The position numbers and the translations under genes were made by a program. A model generated the notes under the pieces. It worked only from the letters and a program-made list of their open reading frames with translations, made no database searches and was not told the origin of the DNA. This document shows, piece after piece, positions 26,200-35,957 of a stretch of DNA of 64,000 nucleotides (its first letter is position 1; every line of letters starts with the position of its first letter). Origin of the DNA: UBA12077 sp963665525. GTDB taxonomy: Bacteria > Bacteroidota > Bacteroidia > Bacteroidales > UBA12077. Location of the stretch: NCBI GenBank assembly GCA_963665525.1, contig OY762280.1, forward strand, positions 1,736,001 through 1,800,000, written 5' to 3'.

Positions 26200-28212
26200 T
26201 TATTCAATTTTAACACCAATTACAATGATATCGTCAACCTGCTCTTCCTTACCTCTCCATTCTTCAAGAATATTATTTAATATTTCTTCTTGTTCTTCAA
26301 TAGGATTAGCATGTATTTTAAGTAATAACTCTCTAAATTTCTTAACCATGAATTTACGACCATCGTGACCACCAAATTGATCTGGGTAACCATCGGAAAA
26401 TGTATAAAGAATATCTCCTTTTTGAAGATCTATTTCATGATTTGTAAATTTAGGAAGTTCATCATCAAAGTTACCTCCAATTGCCATTTTATCTCCTTTT
26501 ATCTGCGTAAGTTCTCCGTCTCGAACCAAACATAAAGGATTATTTGCTCCTGCAAATTGAAGCTTCATATTTTTATGATCGATTACACATAAAGCTAAAT
26601 CCATTCCATCTTTCACACCACTTAAACCTGCATGCTCATTACCTTTTTCACGAAGTGTTTCTACCACACCTTCGTTTAAGCAATCAAGAATCGAAGCTGC
26701 TGTCCGTGCTTTTTTGACATCGATCGCATAATTTAACTGGTTATTGCCAACAATCGACATAAATGCACCAGGCACCCCATGTCCTGTACAATCAACTGCA
26801 GCATAAATGGTTAAATTATTTTTCTTCGTCATCCAGTAAAAATCACCACTTACAATATCTTTAGGTCGATATAAAATAAATGAATTAGGCAACAATTGTT
26901 TTACATAATTATCTGGTGGTAAAATAGCATTCTGGATACGTTTTGCATATCGAATACTATCTGTAATGTGCTTATTCTTAATTTCAATCTCTTCTTTCTG
27001 ACGAACTACTTCTGCTGTTCGATCTTTCACTTTTTGTTCCAGTTCATTATAATAGCTCTCCAACTCTTCAATCATAGAATTAAACTTCTGTGAAAGTGTT
27101 GTGATCTCATTATTACCTTCAACATCAGCTCTTTCATTTAAATGACCATCGGAAACACGATTTACTTTTTCAACCAATTTTTTTATTGGAGAAGTAATCA
27201 CCTTTGTTTTTCTGTAAAGTAGAATTATAACCACAATAATGGTAAGACCAAATATGGCAACAAACTTTAATAACTCATTTCTTAATAAAATATCTTCTCT
27301 TGTTCTGTCTGTAATAATTCTAACAACCGCTCCCTTATATAAATCAGAATTTGCTCTTTCAATGTATAAATAGGTATAATACAGTTTCTTTCTATCTATT
27401 CTTTTAGGAATTCTAATCGAGTCCTGTTTTGCAAAACGATCTTTCATAAAATCTACCTCTTCTTCTGGTAACTCAATATCTTTTGTTAGCGATATTGGAT
27501 GATCTTTACTAATAAATAAATCTGCATCATCCATTGATGGTTGATTTTGAGACAATTTACTTATTGTCTCTTTAAAAAAGTTAATGATTTCATCTGTTCT
27601 GGATGAATAAATTCCAAGTTCTATAATATATTTACCATCCAATGTTGGGTGATAAGTATATTTTTTCAATCTTCTTGTAGTGGATTCTACAGTAAATCTT
27701 TCATTGACATATTTACCTTCATCAAAAATACTTTTAATCATATCTTCATGGTCCTTACCAAAAGCAAAAAGATTTAAGTTCGTATCAGCTTCATATGTAG
27801 TATTTACAACGATACCATCTTTATTAATTATATAGATATCTTCCATATTTGGATTCATGCCTAATTCTTCTCTAATCATGTAAAGATCAGCCTTTTCAAT
27901 CCCTTTCGTATTTTTGAAATACTTATGCACTAGATCGTTGCTATAAGATTCCATTACTGGGTTTAGCTCCTGCTCAACTATTTCGAGCGAAAGCTCCATA
28001 AACTCCATAATATGAATTATTTCTTCTGCTATTACTTTATTCTTATTATCAATAGAATCAATCAAATTACGTTTAGTTTGATTGTAATTAAATGCACCCA
28101 AAATAAGCAAAGCTGAAACAGCAGGTATTACAACATTTAGAATTAACTGCTTAAAAATGGTGGTCTTTCGCATATAATAAATTTTAATTTTTCTTACTAA
28201 TCTATTAAACAT
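26200..28212 (-). CDS. Membrane sensor phosphatase: Cache-like, HAMP and SpoIIE/PP2C domains
   Basis: 670 residues from the first ATG; a second ATG at 28173 (MRKTTIFKQL) gives a 657-residue protein and is equally plausible. Two membrane helices (about 22-44 and 316-338) flank a Cache-like extracytoplasmic sensor (DIYIINKDGIVVNTTYE; ERFTVESTTRRLKKYTYHP). A HAMP domain (about 338-395), a coiled coil, and a PP2C-type phosphatase (about 427-670) follow, with VSGDFYW, DCTGHGVPGAFMS and FSDGYPDQFGG as metal-binding motifs. Such proteins dephosphorylate Ser/Thr-phosphorylated partner proteins when a ligand is sensed. No kinase or STAS-domain antagonist is next to it, so its target may be the TIR-like or STAND protein. 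It starts 15 nt after the translocase-like gene. Confidence 0.92.
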   Translation of the reverse strand: MFNRLVRKIKIYYMRKTTIFKQLILNVVIPAVSALLILGAFNYNQTKRNLIDSIDNKNKVIAEEIIHIMEFMELSLEIVEQELNPVMESYSNDLVHKYFKNTKGIEKADLYMIREELGMNPNMEDIYIINKDGIVVNTTYEADTNLNLFAFGKDHEDMIKSIFDEGKYVNERFTVESTTRRLKKYTYHPTLDGKYIIELGIYSSRTDEIINFFKETISKLSQNQPSMDDADLFISKDHPISLTKDIELPEEEVDFMKDRFAKQDSIRIPKRIDRKKLYYTYLYIERANSDLYKGAVVRIITDRTREDILLRNELLKFVAIFGLTIIVVIILLYRKTKVITSPIKKLVEKVNRVSDGHLNERADVEGNNEITTLSQKFNSMIEELESYYNELEQKVKDRTAEVVRQKEEIEIKNKHITDSIRYAKRIQNAILPPDNYVKQLLPNSFILYRPKDIVSGDFYWMTKKNNLTIYAAVDCTGHGVPGAFMSIVGNNQLNYAIDVKKARTAASILDCLNEGVVETLREKGNEHAGLSGVKDGMDLALCVIDHKNMKLQFAGANNPLCLVRDGELTQIKGDKMAIGGNFDDELPKFTNHEIDLQKGDILYTFSDGYPDQFGGHDGRKFMVKKFRELLLKIHANPIEEQEEILNNILEEWRGKEEQVDDIIVIGVKIE

Positions 28213-28227
28213 ACTTGCTAATTTCCT

Positions 28228-31200
28228 TTATATCTGTTCTGGTTCTTTTTCTAAAATTTCTATCTTAATTTTAGAACTTACCCAGTTTAAAATAGCCAGT
28301 TCTATTTTATGAAAATCAAACATATTATAAATCAAGTCATTTCTTTCGATATAAAAAATTGATGTATCATCTGGTTTCTGGATGGCAACTTTTTGTCGAG
28401 CATTTTTAAGAATTGCGTTCATATCATACAATTCTCCTTCTTGCATCCTAATTCTTGATTCATCATCAACGATAAGTTCTATTTTGTCTCCTTTAATTAA
28501 AAAGATTTTACCTTTTAAATCAGAAACAATCATATCAGAAAGCTCATAGGTTTCGTATCTTAAATGATGAACCGATTTAGCCAATTCATATAAGTATCGT
28601 CCATCCACATTTTTAAAATAATCCATTGATTTTAAAAACCATGTTTTCTCTATTAGTAAATGATTTTTTGATTCAGATAATAAATCCAGAGTATTTTCAA
28701 GCTCTTCTTTATAAATAGAGTTCAGTCTTTTTTCTATGCTCGCGTATTTATTCCTATCTATTGAATTAATAACGACTCCAGCAGTTTCTCTTAATATTTG
28801 ATGTGGATTAAATAAGTGTGCTACCAAATCATTTGGTATTTCAATATCTTCCATTTCTGAAAATGCATAAATAGCACATACTTTTGTCCAAATATTAGTT
28901 TCATTAATGTCTTTATTAATAATCGAAACTAATAAATCTTTAAACTCAAGTTTCTCAACTGGGTAATAATTTTGTAATTGCTTTATTTTTTCGAAACTAG
29001 AAATATCTTCTACAACAGGCGAAAGTTTCGGCTTAATTTCTTCATGAACAAATAAATCCAGTAACTCTAATGCGTAGCTAATTCCTTCTGTGGTTCCACT
29101 TTCAATATTTTCTTTAACATGTAATATTGATTTAGCATCATAGGCAAGTGATAACAATAAATATAACAGATCGTAATTAGCTTTTATTTCCTCGTTTAAA
29201 GCATTTTTTAAATAATCATAACCGGTAATTTCGTTCAAAGTTTCTTGAGCAGCAATATTATATCCAATAACCCCTATGTGTTTTTCAATAATATGATGTA
29301 TTTGAGCTGAATTCTTCTCATCGGTTTGAAACTTAAGGTTATTCAGTGCAATTAAAACATAATTTAAAATTTCTTCATTTGGATGATCCAGCTTTTTAAC
29401 CAGTAATAACTTGGCATGATCTCCTCCTATTTCACCCATCAATTTTATAAGTCTTATTAAGACCCTATGACTAACCCCTGTTTTGTGAAAATACTGATCA
29501 ATAACATTTAGTGCATCTTCCCCAAAACTTAGCATTGAATCATAAACATGTGAAACTAACCCAGGAGTATCAATATACTCGATTATTAAAGGACAAAAAT
29601 CTACATTCTTTGTTACAGTTGCTGCTTTTATTGCAGCTGCTTTTACATCTACATTTAAATCTCTAAGTAATGCTTTCAAATAAACAAAAAGCTCTTTGCT
29701 ATAAAATTTACCAATTAAATGAGCTGCTAAAATCCTCTCCTCAGTTCCTTTAGCTTTTGAAATTGTAATTAGATTTTCAACACCCGGAGATTTCTTTATT
29801 TTTAATTCTTCTCTATTTATTAAATCTGACTTTAATTCACTTTTTTTTGGTAAATATCTGAACGAATCAACCAGTTTTGTATTTACAATTTTCTGAGCTA
29901 TATAATCTGATATAATTGAGTTATCGTGTCCAATAAATGATTCTATTTTTTCTTCAAATTTAACAGGATGGAGTTCATAGTCAAACTCTATTCCCGGAAT
30001 TATCTGTTGATAATCTATGCTTTTATTTTGCAAGCTTTCATCTATAAAATCAGAAATATTTTCAATATCATCTTTTCTTCCTTTATATTCTGCCAATGAT
30101 TTTTGCAATGAATGCTGGTATTCTGTATAAAGTTTTCTTGAAGCAACAAACCAAACCAGAAGAATGATGAGTAATGCATAAGAAAAATGCAATAAAGTAA
30201 AAAACTCTAAAAGTCCTAATGCTGCTAATAATAATCCCGCAGACAAAGCTGCTATCTCATTGATCGTACCATCAACATAAGCTTGCACATCGTGTCTTAT
30301 TTCTGCTTTTAACGATTGATATAGTATTTTAAATGAAGGAACCTCTACTGCATCTTTTAAAGCTTTAGAAAACAATCTACTTAATGCAATTATCAAAAAG
30401 AAAAACATAAAACTTGCTGACTCAATTGTATAACCAAAAGCAGATCCGATTAATGCCGCAATAACAGTAAAAATACCTAATAAAAAAGAAGATATTAGAA
30501 CACTTACTTTTAACCCGTAGCTTTTCATTAATTTACTATACAAAAAAGTTTTAAATAAGAAAGTAAATAGTAACAAACTACCCGTAAACGCTCCTAAAAA
30601 CTCTGCTAAATCATTATGATCTGGATAATTTTCTTTTGTAACCGATAAAAATGAAAACTGAATGAAGAAAGCTGCCAACATCGACATTACCACGAAAATG
30701 GACATATAAAGAATGTACCTGTTTTTTAATAATGAAAATAATCTCTTTTGCTTTTTCTCTTTTTTAGCAACTTGCTGATTTAAATTATATTTAATCGAAA
30801 TAACAATTTGAGTTAACAAAGCACAAACAACACTTACCGAACTTACAAATAGAAGGTTCTTTTGCTCAAAACCAACACTTATTAATATTGGTATAGCAAA
30901 TGTACTTAAAATTGCTCCAAAAATCTGCCCACTATCAATCAAGCCAAATAATCTTTTTCCTTGCCTCAACGAAAATATCCTACCTACTGCTCCCCAGAAA
31001 CCTAGTAGAGCAATAATATTCAATGGCCCCATCATAATAAAAATCAAGAATACCAACCAATTACTTTCTGTATATTGGAAAAGTACCCTCAGTAATGCTG
31101 TAGCTATAGAAATAAATATTAAATTGATTACTGCTATGCGTGAAAATTTATAACGACTCTGTAATCTTGCATATACAGAAGTTAGCACAATACCAACAAT

Positions 31201-31383
31201 TCCTGATATTACATATGCTTTTGGAATCATTGAAGCAGGGTAAGCACTTAAAAATAAAGCATGCGCACCAACATCAAAAGCTCCATAAAAAACTCCTAAA
31301 AAAACAGATTGAATAAGAAACAATGAAACGCTTACTTTTTCATCTTGTTCTATATTAAAAATAGCGTAAACATTTTTCTTCAT
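28228..31383 (-). CDS. ATP/ADP-translocase-like MFS permease with HEAT repeats and cNMP-binding-like tail
   Basis: 1051 residues from ATG 31381-31383 (MKKNVYAIFNIEQDEKVSVS); the longer frame from 31446 adds 21 residues with Cys and Tyr that look non-native. The first about 435 residues hold roughly 12 membrane helices (VSLFLIQSVFLGVFYGAFDV, AYVISGIVGIVLTSVYARL) of the nucleotide-translocase/MFS type. A cytoplasmic part follows with HEAT-like helices (about 545-870; ERILAAHLIGKF, VKAAAIKAA), and the last about 110 residues resemble a cyclic-nucleotide-binding beta-roll (LKGKIFLIKGDKIELIVDDE). First gene of the seven-gene operon. It may be a transporter, or a membrane sensor whose HEAT and beta-roll parts relay a nucleotide signal. 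Confidence 0.8.
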   Translation of the reverse strand: MKKNVYAIFNIEQDEKVSVSLFLIQSVFLGVFYGAFDVGAHALFLSAYPASMIPKAYVISGIVGIVLTSVYARLQSRYKFSRIAVINLIFISIATALLRVLFQYTESNWLVFLIFIMMGPLNIIALLGFWGAVGRIFSLRQGKRLFGLIDSGQIFGAILSTFAIPILISVGFEQKNLLFVSSVSVVCALLTQIVISIKYNLNQQVAKKEKKQKRLFSLLKNRYILYMSIFVVMSMLAAFFIQFSFLSVTKENYPDHNDLAEFLGAFTGSLLLFTFLFKTFLYSKLMKSYGLKVSVLISSFLLGIFTVIAALIGSAFGYTIESASFMFFFLIIALSRLFSKALKDAVEVPSFKILYQSLKAEIRHDVQAYVDGTINEIAALSAGLLLAALGLLEFFTLLHFSYALLIILLVWFVASRKLYTEYQHSLQKSLAEYKGRKDDIENISDFIDESLQNKSIDYQQIIPGIEFDYELHPVKFEEKIESFIGHDNSIISDYIAQKIVNTKLVDSFRYLPKKSELKSDLINREELKIKKSPGVENLITISKAKGTEERILAAHLIGKFYSKELFVYLKALLRDLNVDVKAAAIKAATVTKNVDFCPLIIEYIDTPGLVSHVYDSMLSFGEDALNVIDQYFHKTGVSHRVLIRLIKLMGEIGGDHAKLLLVKKLDHPNEEILNYVLIALNNLKFQTDEKNSAQIHHIIEKHIGVIGYNIAAQETLNEITGYDYLKNALNEEIKANYDLLYLLLSLAYDAKSILHVKENIESGTTEGISYALELLDLFVHEEIKPKLSPVVEDISSFEKIKQLQNYYPVEKLEFKDLLVSIINKDINETNIWTKVCAIYAFSEMEDIEIPNDLVAHLFNPHQILRETAGVVINSIDRNKYASIEKRLNSIYKEELENTLDLLSESKNHLLIEKTWFLKSMDYFKNVDGRYLYELAKSVHHLRYETYELSDMIVSDLKGKIFLIKGDKIELIVDDESRIRMQEGELYDMNAILKNARQKVAIQKPDDTSIFYIERNDLIYNMFDFHKIELAILNWVSSKIKIEILEKEPEQI

Positions 31384-31708
31384 AAAAACTCTTTTAAACC
31401 GTGTAATATAGCAATTATAATAGTAACTACCAATACATTTTAACAATAATACAGTGTTCTATTTTCAAAATAGTAATCTTTAAAAATAGAAATTGTTTCA
31501 GATAATAGCTAATAAACTATAAATAAGTTATTAATAATATTTTGTTAATAAATAATTTAAAATAGACTTAATTTCACATAAACATATCTAACACTAGTAT
31601 TGTCTGTTATTTTAAATCAATTGAATTAAGTATTAAAATAAAATTTAAAAGCAGCTAATTGTGAATTAATTAAAAACTATATATCTTTAGATTTCATAAA
31701 TTATAAAT
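31384..31708. other. Divergent intergenic region
   Basis: 325 nt of very AT-rich DNA between the STAND operon and the queuosine-precursor transporter. A plus-strand promoter is visible at its right end (31659-31689). I found no perfect TAnnTTTG box for the minus-strand operon and no repeat or RNA structure I would defend. Confidence 0.6.
31659..31689 (+). promoter_or_regulatory. Promoter of the queuosine-precursor transporter
   Basis: TTG at 31659-31661 (-33) and TATCTTTA at 31682-31689 (-7, one mismatch to TAnnTTTG) are separated by 20 nt, the usual Bacteroidota spacing, 19 nt before the ATG at 31709. Confidence 0.5.
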
Positions 31709-32458
31709 ATGTTTTCAAGCACAACTCCAACGGATAAATATACCATAAGAAGAGAGGTTGTATTTATTGTTTTAGCAGGCCTGTTTATTGGATCATTGGC
31801 CATGTTAAATATTCTTGGATTATCAAGATTAATTGATCTTTCATTTCACTTTAATGGATCTAAGGTACATTTTATGGTTTTTGTTGGTGTTTTACCTTAT
31901 CCGATAACATTTTTATGTACTGATTTTATTAGTGAACTATACGGTAAAAGAAGAGCCAATATGGTTGTATGGACAGGACTTTTATTGAACATCTGGGTTT
32001 TATTTATCATGTGGTTTGGCGGAAAATTACCTGAAGATCCTTCGGTTAATAGCGATGCTTTTTTTAGGATTAGAGAACTAACCTTTGGAGCAACAGCTGC
32101 TTCTATGATTGCATATTTAACTGCTCAGTTTGTTGACGTTCATGTTTTTCATCTATTAAAAAAATTAACGAAGGGTAAACATCTGTGGTTAAGAAATAAC
32201 GGTTCTACTTTAACCAGTCAACTCATAGATTCAATTGCAGTAGTATTAATCACATATTACGGAGCCAAAGCAATCGATATTCAAGAAAATATACATGTAT
32301 TCTCTTATTTACTCATGCTAATACTTTCGAATTATTTCTTCAAGATGATATCTGCTTTGCTGGATACTATTCCTTTTTATTTTGGAGTAAAAGCTTTATC
32401 TAAATTCTTAAATATTGATCCAATAAAAGAGTATCATCAAGAAAAATATGAAAAGTAA
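31709..32458 (+). CDS. yhhQ: Queuosine precursor transporter (YhhQ/VUT family)
   Basis: 249 residues with six or seven membrane helices. Family blocks are clear: PITFLCTDFISELYGKRRA in the second helical pair and WLRNNGSTLTSQLIDS later, with charged residues inside helices. YhhQ proteins import 7-cyano-7-deazaguanine or 7-aminomethyl-7-deazaguanine for tRNA queuosine synthesis. No que gene is in the window. The gene stands alone, converging on the flavoprotein gene 18 nt downstream. Confidence 0.9.
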   Translation: MFSSTTPTDKYTIRREVVFIVLAGLFIGSLAMLNILGLSRLIDLSFHFNGSKVHFMVFVGVLPYPITFLCTDFISELYGKRRANMVVWTGLLLNIWVLFIMWFGGKLPEDPSVNSDAFFRIRELTFGATAASMIAYLTAQFVDVHVFHLLKKLTKGKHLWLRNNGSTLTSQLIDSIAVVLITYYGAKAIDIQENIHVFSYLLMLILSNYFFKMISALLDTIPFYFGVKALSKFLNIDPIKEYHQEKYEK

Positions 32459-32476
32459 TCCAGAATAAATTCACAA

Positions 32477-33619
32477 TTAATAATTGTAATCTTTACTTCC
32501 TTTTTTCTCATTCCACCATTCATTTATTTTGGTTAAGTCTCCTTTATTTCCACCAATTTGCTTAGTAATTGTTCGCATTACGCTTTTCTTTACTTTCCCC
32601 TTTTCTACTATCTGTTCTCCAGCCTCTTTTAAAGCATCTACAATTGCATTAAGATTTTTCAATTCAAAAGGATTACCATATAAGCCCACTGCTGTAGGAC
32701 GATAAATTTCAGCTAACAGAGGAGTATGTCGATTATGCGCCAAGGCTTTAAAATATGCACTTACAGGTTCAAAATTTATCATTTCAAAAAAACCACAAAT
32801 CGAAAAAACAACCATGGTATGGTTTTTATTGATATATCTTCTGGGATGTCTTACTCGTTTCATCCCTTCAATCATATATGGATATGCACGACTAACAGAT
32901 CGATCAAAATAATTTTTTAATATACCTGGCATTCCATCAGCATATATTGGAAAAGCATAAACTGTTAAATCAGCTTCGAACATTTTTTCAGCCAAACGAT
33001 TAAAATCATCTTTATCGTGATATGCACATTTCCCAGGAACATTCATCCAACAGGCAAAACATCCCGTACATGGTTTAATATGGTATTTATTTAAATGAAC
33101 AATCTCTACATCTGTTTTTCTACCCATCCCTTTCATAAATGGCTTTAGATAAAAATCTGTATATCCATTTTTTCCCCTGGGAGAAGCATTTAAAACAATT
33201 ACTTTCTTAGGTTTTTTCCAGTATTTGATAGGATTTTTTTCAAACTTGGTTACGGGATCTTTTGGAATATCTAATTCTCCATTCAATGATTTTCTGGGTA
33301 AAACTTTAAAAAAAGAAGTATCTCCCGCAAATCTTAATTTTCTTGTCATAACTCCTAATACAGGGTTAAGCTTTCCTCCTGCTAAATCAAGCCAGTTATA
33401 AAAGGATGATTTTACAGTAACTGTTGGATCTGAACTAACCCCCTTAAAGAATTTAAGTTCATTATTATCAGCTTGAATATAACAATCAATTGTTTCATTC
33501 TCATGCGATAAGTGAAATTGTATTACTCCTTCTGATTTATGATCATGATTTGGATAATAATATTGCAGTTTCTCAACCATCTTCTCCATGATAGGATATG
33601 GTGATAGTGCTTCTTTCAT
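32477..33619 (-). CDS. SCP2-like domain fused to iron-sulfur flavoprotein (NAD(P)H-dependent FMN reductase)
   Basis: 380 residues. Residues 1-115 resemble a sterol-carrier (SCP2) lipid-binding domain (VTVKSSFYNWLDLAGGKLNP...LRFAGD). Residues 138-360 are a flavodoxin-like FMN reductase (VIVLNASPRGKNGYT). They contain C184-x2-C187-x2-C190-x7-C198 within CTGCFACW, the compact cysteine set that binds a 4Fe-4S cluster in Isf-type flavoproteins. Such proteins move electrons between ferredoxin, NAD(P)H and small acceptors; the SCP2 part suggests a lipid or quinone-like substrate. Single gene with promoter at 33637-33666. Substrate unknown. Confidence 0.82.
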   Translation of the reverse strand: MKEALSPYPIMEKMVEKLQYYYPNHDHKSEGVIQFHLSHENETIDCYIQADNNELKFFKGVSSDPTVTVKSSFYNWLDLAGGKLNPVLGVMTRKLRFAGDTSFFKVLPRKSLNGELDIPKDPVTKFEKNPIKYWKKPKKVIVLNASPRGKNGYTDFYLKPFMKGMGRKTDVEIVHLNKYHIKPCTGCFACWMNVPGKCAYHDKDDFNRLAEKMFEADLTVYAFPIYADGMPGILKNYFDRSVSRAYPYMIEGMKRVRHPRRYINKNHTMVVFSICGFFEMINFEPVSAYFKALAHNRHTPLLAEIYRPTAVGLYGNPFELKNLNAIVDALKEAGEQIVEKGKVKKSVMRTITKQIGGNKGDLTKINEWWNEKKGSKDYNY

Positions 33620-33636
33620 AAAATTTAGTTTGATAC

Positions 33637-33666
33637 CAAATCTATGAAAATTTGTTTTAAGAACAA
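33637..33666 (-). promoter_or_regulatory. Promoter of the SCP2-flavoprotein gene
   Basis: The minus strand has TTG (33664-33666) and TAGATTTG (33637-33644, perfect TAnnTTTG) with 19 nt between them, 17 nt before the ATG at 33619. Confidence 0.6.
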
Positions 33667-33701
33667 GTATTCCAGAAAAATATATTTAATTTATTAATTT
33701 A

Positions 33702-35882
33702 CTAAGCTATATACTTACCAATCATGTCTATTAAATCTTTTGCATCAATAGGTTTTGAGATATAGTCATTACAACCTGCTTGTAATGATTTTTCTTTATC
33801 ATCTGCCATAGCATTAGCGGTTTGGGCTATAATAGGTATTTCAGCATCAAACTTTCTGATTTCTCTGGTTGTATCATTGCCATCAATACCAGGCAGCTGA
33901 ATATCCATTAATATTAAATCTATATTCTTTCTTTTAGTAAACTCAATAGCATCATCACCACTGGTTACATGAATGAGTTCGGCATTTGTCGATTTCATTA
34001 ATTCTTTAATATATTGAAAACTGATAAAATCATCTTCAACAACCAAAATATATCGCCCCTCCCAGTTATTATTTTTAATATTACTGTGTTTTCCTTTTTC
34101 AGCTTTACCAACATGATTATAAGGTATGCTAAAATAAAACAATGAACCATCTTTACCATTAGATTCAACACCAATTTCTCCACCCAATAATTTAACCAAT
34201 CCCTTCGATATGGATAGTCCTAAACCAGTACCTCCATATTTTCGACTTGTTGAATCATCTGATTGACGGAAGCGATCAAAAATAACTTCCTTAAATTCAT
34301 CTTTAATACCAATTCCTGTATCTTTAACATATAAGAACAAATATTCATCTTTTACTTGATACCCTAATTCAATAAATCCTTCTTCAGTAAACTTATATGC
34401 ATTAGTTAATAAGTTTGTTATGATTTGCATTAACCTTGTTTTATCACTAAAAATAAAATCTTCTCCTTCAACTAAATCCAATGCGATGCGTAAATCAACA
34501 TCAGGTTTTTCCATTTTAAAAACTGTATAAAGTTCTTTTAATAGCTCATTTAAAGAAAATTCAGTTTTTGTAATTGTTATTTGATTCGACTCAATTTTCG
34601 AGATGTCAATAATATCATTTATTATTTGCATTAAATGTTTCCCAAGTTTTGAAATAATTTGTAAGAATTCATTTCTTTTTTGGGGTTCTAAGTTCTCTTC
34701 TTGAATTAAATTTGAAAACCCCAAAATACCATTCATTGGAGTTCTTACTTCGTGTGACATATTTGCTAAAAAAGCTGATTTTAACTTATCTGAAGCTTCT
34801 GCTTTTTCCATGGCTTCAATAAGTTTTACTTCGTTCCTTTTTCTTGTTGTAATATCTCTTATAAATGAAATCAGATAGGTAGAATCTTTAATCTTCATTC
34901 TTGACAAACTAACTTCAGCAATAAATGGTTTACCATCATATGTTTTATGTTTCCATTCAAAAAACTGGGGATTACCTTTTAAGCATTTTCTGATAATTTT
35001 ATCAGCTTTTTCGTATGAAGCCTCTCCATTAGGTTGCGTTTGAACAGAGAAATCAATCACTAATTTACCGATGATTTCACTTTTCTTACAATCAAATATC
35101 TTTAGAGCTTTTGAATTACAATCAATAAATTTGTCTCCTTCCATTATTAAAACTCCATCATTTGCAGATTCAAAAACATTACGATACTTTATTTCGTATT
35201 CATATAACGATTTTTCATTCTTATAACCTTTAATTATCACATATATATATAGAAACAATGCTATTACTGTAATAAGAAGTGAAACAAATAATAATTTTTT
35301 CTTAATACGAGATATTTCTTTTTCAATATCGTCTACATAAACACCTGTTCCAATGATCCATTTCCAAGGCTCATATGCTTTTATAAATGAAATTTTAGGT
35401 AATATCTGAGAAGTATCGTCTTTTAACTGCCACTTATATTCTACGAATCCCTCGCCATTATCTTGCGCAATTTTAACCATCTCATTAAACAGGTATGTGC
35501 CGTCAGGATCTGTGTATGATGATAAATCTGTATTTTCTAGTTCAGGTAAATAAGGATGCATGATCATTATTGGATGGAAGTCATTAATCCAAAAATAATC
35601 CTTGTGTTGTTTACCGTATCTTATTTCTTTAACATTTTCTTTTACAATTGATTGAGCTTCATTTAATGTAATATTCCCTTCAATTACCTGTTTATTGTAA
35701 AATTCAATGATATTCCATACAGCATGGGTAGTTTCCTGTATCATCTCCTTTTTTCTTTCAACCACACTATTTTTCATTGTAGGAAAGAAGAAAAACAATA
35801 AAGAGAACAGGTATAAAAGAAATGCCAATAAGAGTGGTATTATTATATAGTGTAATTTAAACTTAAAGGCTATCTTCATCAT
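33702..35882 (-). CDS. Hybrid sensor histidine kinase (sCache-PAS-HisKA-HATPase-REC)
   Basis: 726 residues. A membrane helix (about 11-33), then a single Cache_2 sensor (KEIRYGKQHKDYFWINDFHP; WKWIIGTGVYVDDIE), a second helix (about 195-215), a PAS domain (about 225-345), HisKA with H377 in NMSHEVRTPMNGI, HATPase_c (TNAYKFTEEGFIE; DTGIGI; STSRKYGGTGLGLSISKGL), and a C-terminal receiver with D660 in LILMDIQLPG. The receiver is the only output seen, so the signal probably goes to an unlinked phosphotransfer or regulator protein. Cache_2 domains bind small organic acids. The hemerythrin gene 75 nt upstream could be co-transcribed. Confidence 0.93.
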   Translation of the reverse strand: MMKIAFKFKLHYIIIPLLLAFLLYLFSLLFFFFPTMKNSVVERKKEMIQETTHAVWNIIEFYNKQVIEGNITLNEAQSIVKENVKEIRYGKQHKDYFWINDFHPIMIMHPYLPELENTDLSSYTDPDGTYLFNEMVKIAQDNGEGFVEYKWQLKDDTSQILPKISFIKAYEPWKWIIGTGVYVDDIEKEISRIKKKLLFVSLLITVIALFLYIYVIIKGYKNEKSLYEYEIKYRNVFESANDGVLIMEGDKFIDCNSKALKIFDCKKSEIIGKLVIDFSVQTQPNGEASYEKADKIIRKCLKGNPQFFEWKHKTYDGKPFIAEVSLSRMKIKDSTYLISFIRDITTRKRNEVKLIEAMEKAEASDKLKSAFLANMSHEVRTPMNGILGFSNLIQEENLEPQKRNEFLQIISKLGKHLMQIINDIIDISKIESNQITITKTEFSLNELLKELYTVFKMEKPDVDLRIALDLVEGEDFIFSDKTRLMQIITNLLTNAYKFTEEGFIELGYQVKDEYLFLYVKDTGIGIKDEFKEVIFDRFRQSDDSTSRKYGGTGLGLSISKGLVKLLGGEIGVESNGKDGSLFYFSIPYNHVGKAEKGKHSNIKNNNWEGRYILVVEDDFISFQYIKELMKSTNAELIHVTSGDDAIEFTKRKNIDLILMDIQLPGIDGNDTTREIRKFDAEIPIIAQTANAMADDKEKSLQAGCNDYISKPIDAKDLIDMIGKYIA

Positions 35883-35957
35883 GAGAGCTTACTGTTTTGG
35901 CAAGTTAGATACGTAAGTTACAAAAAAAAGATAAATAAATCAGCTAATATTTATCAT

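Noticed and set aside
13116..31383. Classifying the STAND operon as a known anti-phage system (for example Avs or TIR-STAND)
   Set aside because: The effector is not fused, surface and T9SS genes are part of the operon, and no integrase, transposon or defence-island neighbour is visible.
32473..32487. Small inverted repeat ACAATTA / TAATTGT between convergent genes
   Set aside because: It overlaps the stop codon of the flavoprotein gene, is all A/T and has no T-run; not convincing as a terminator.
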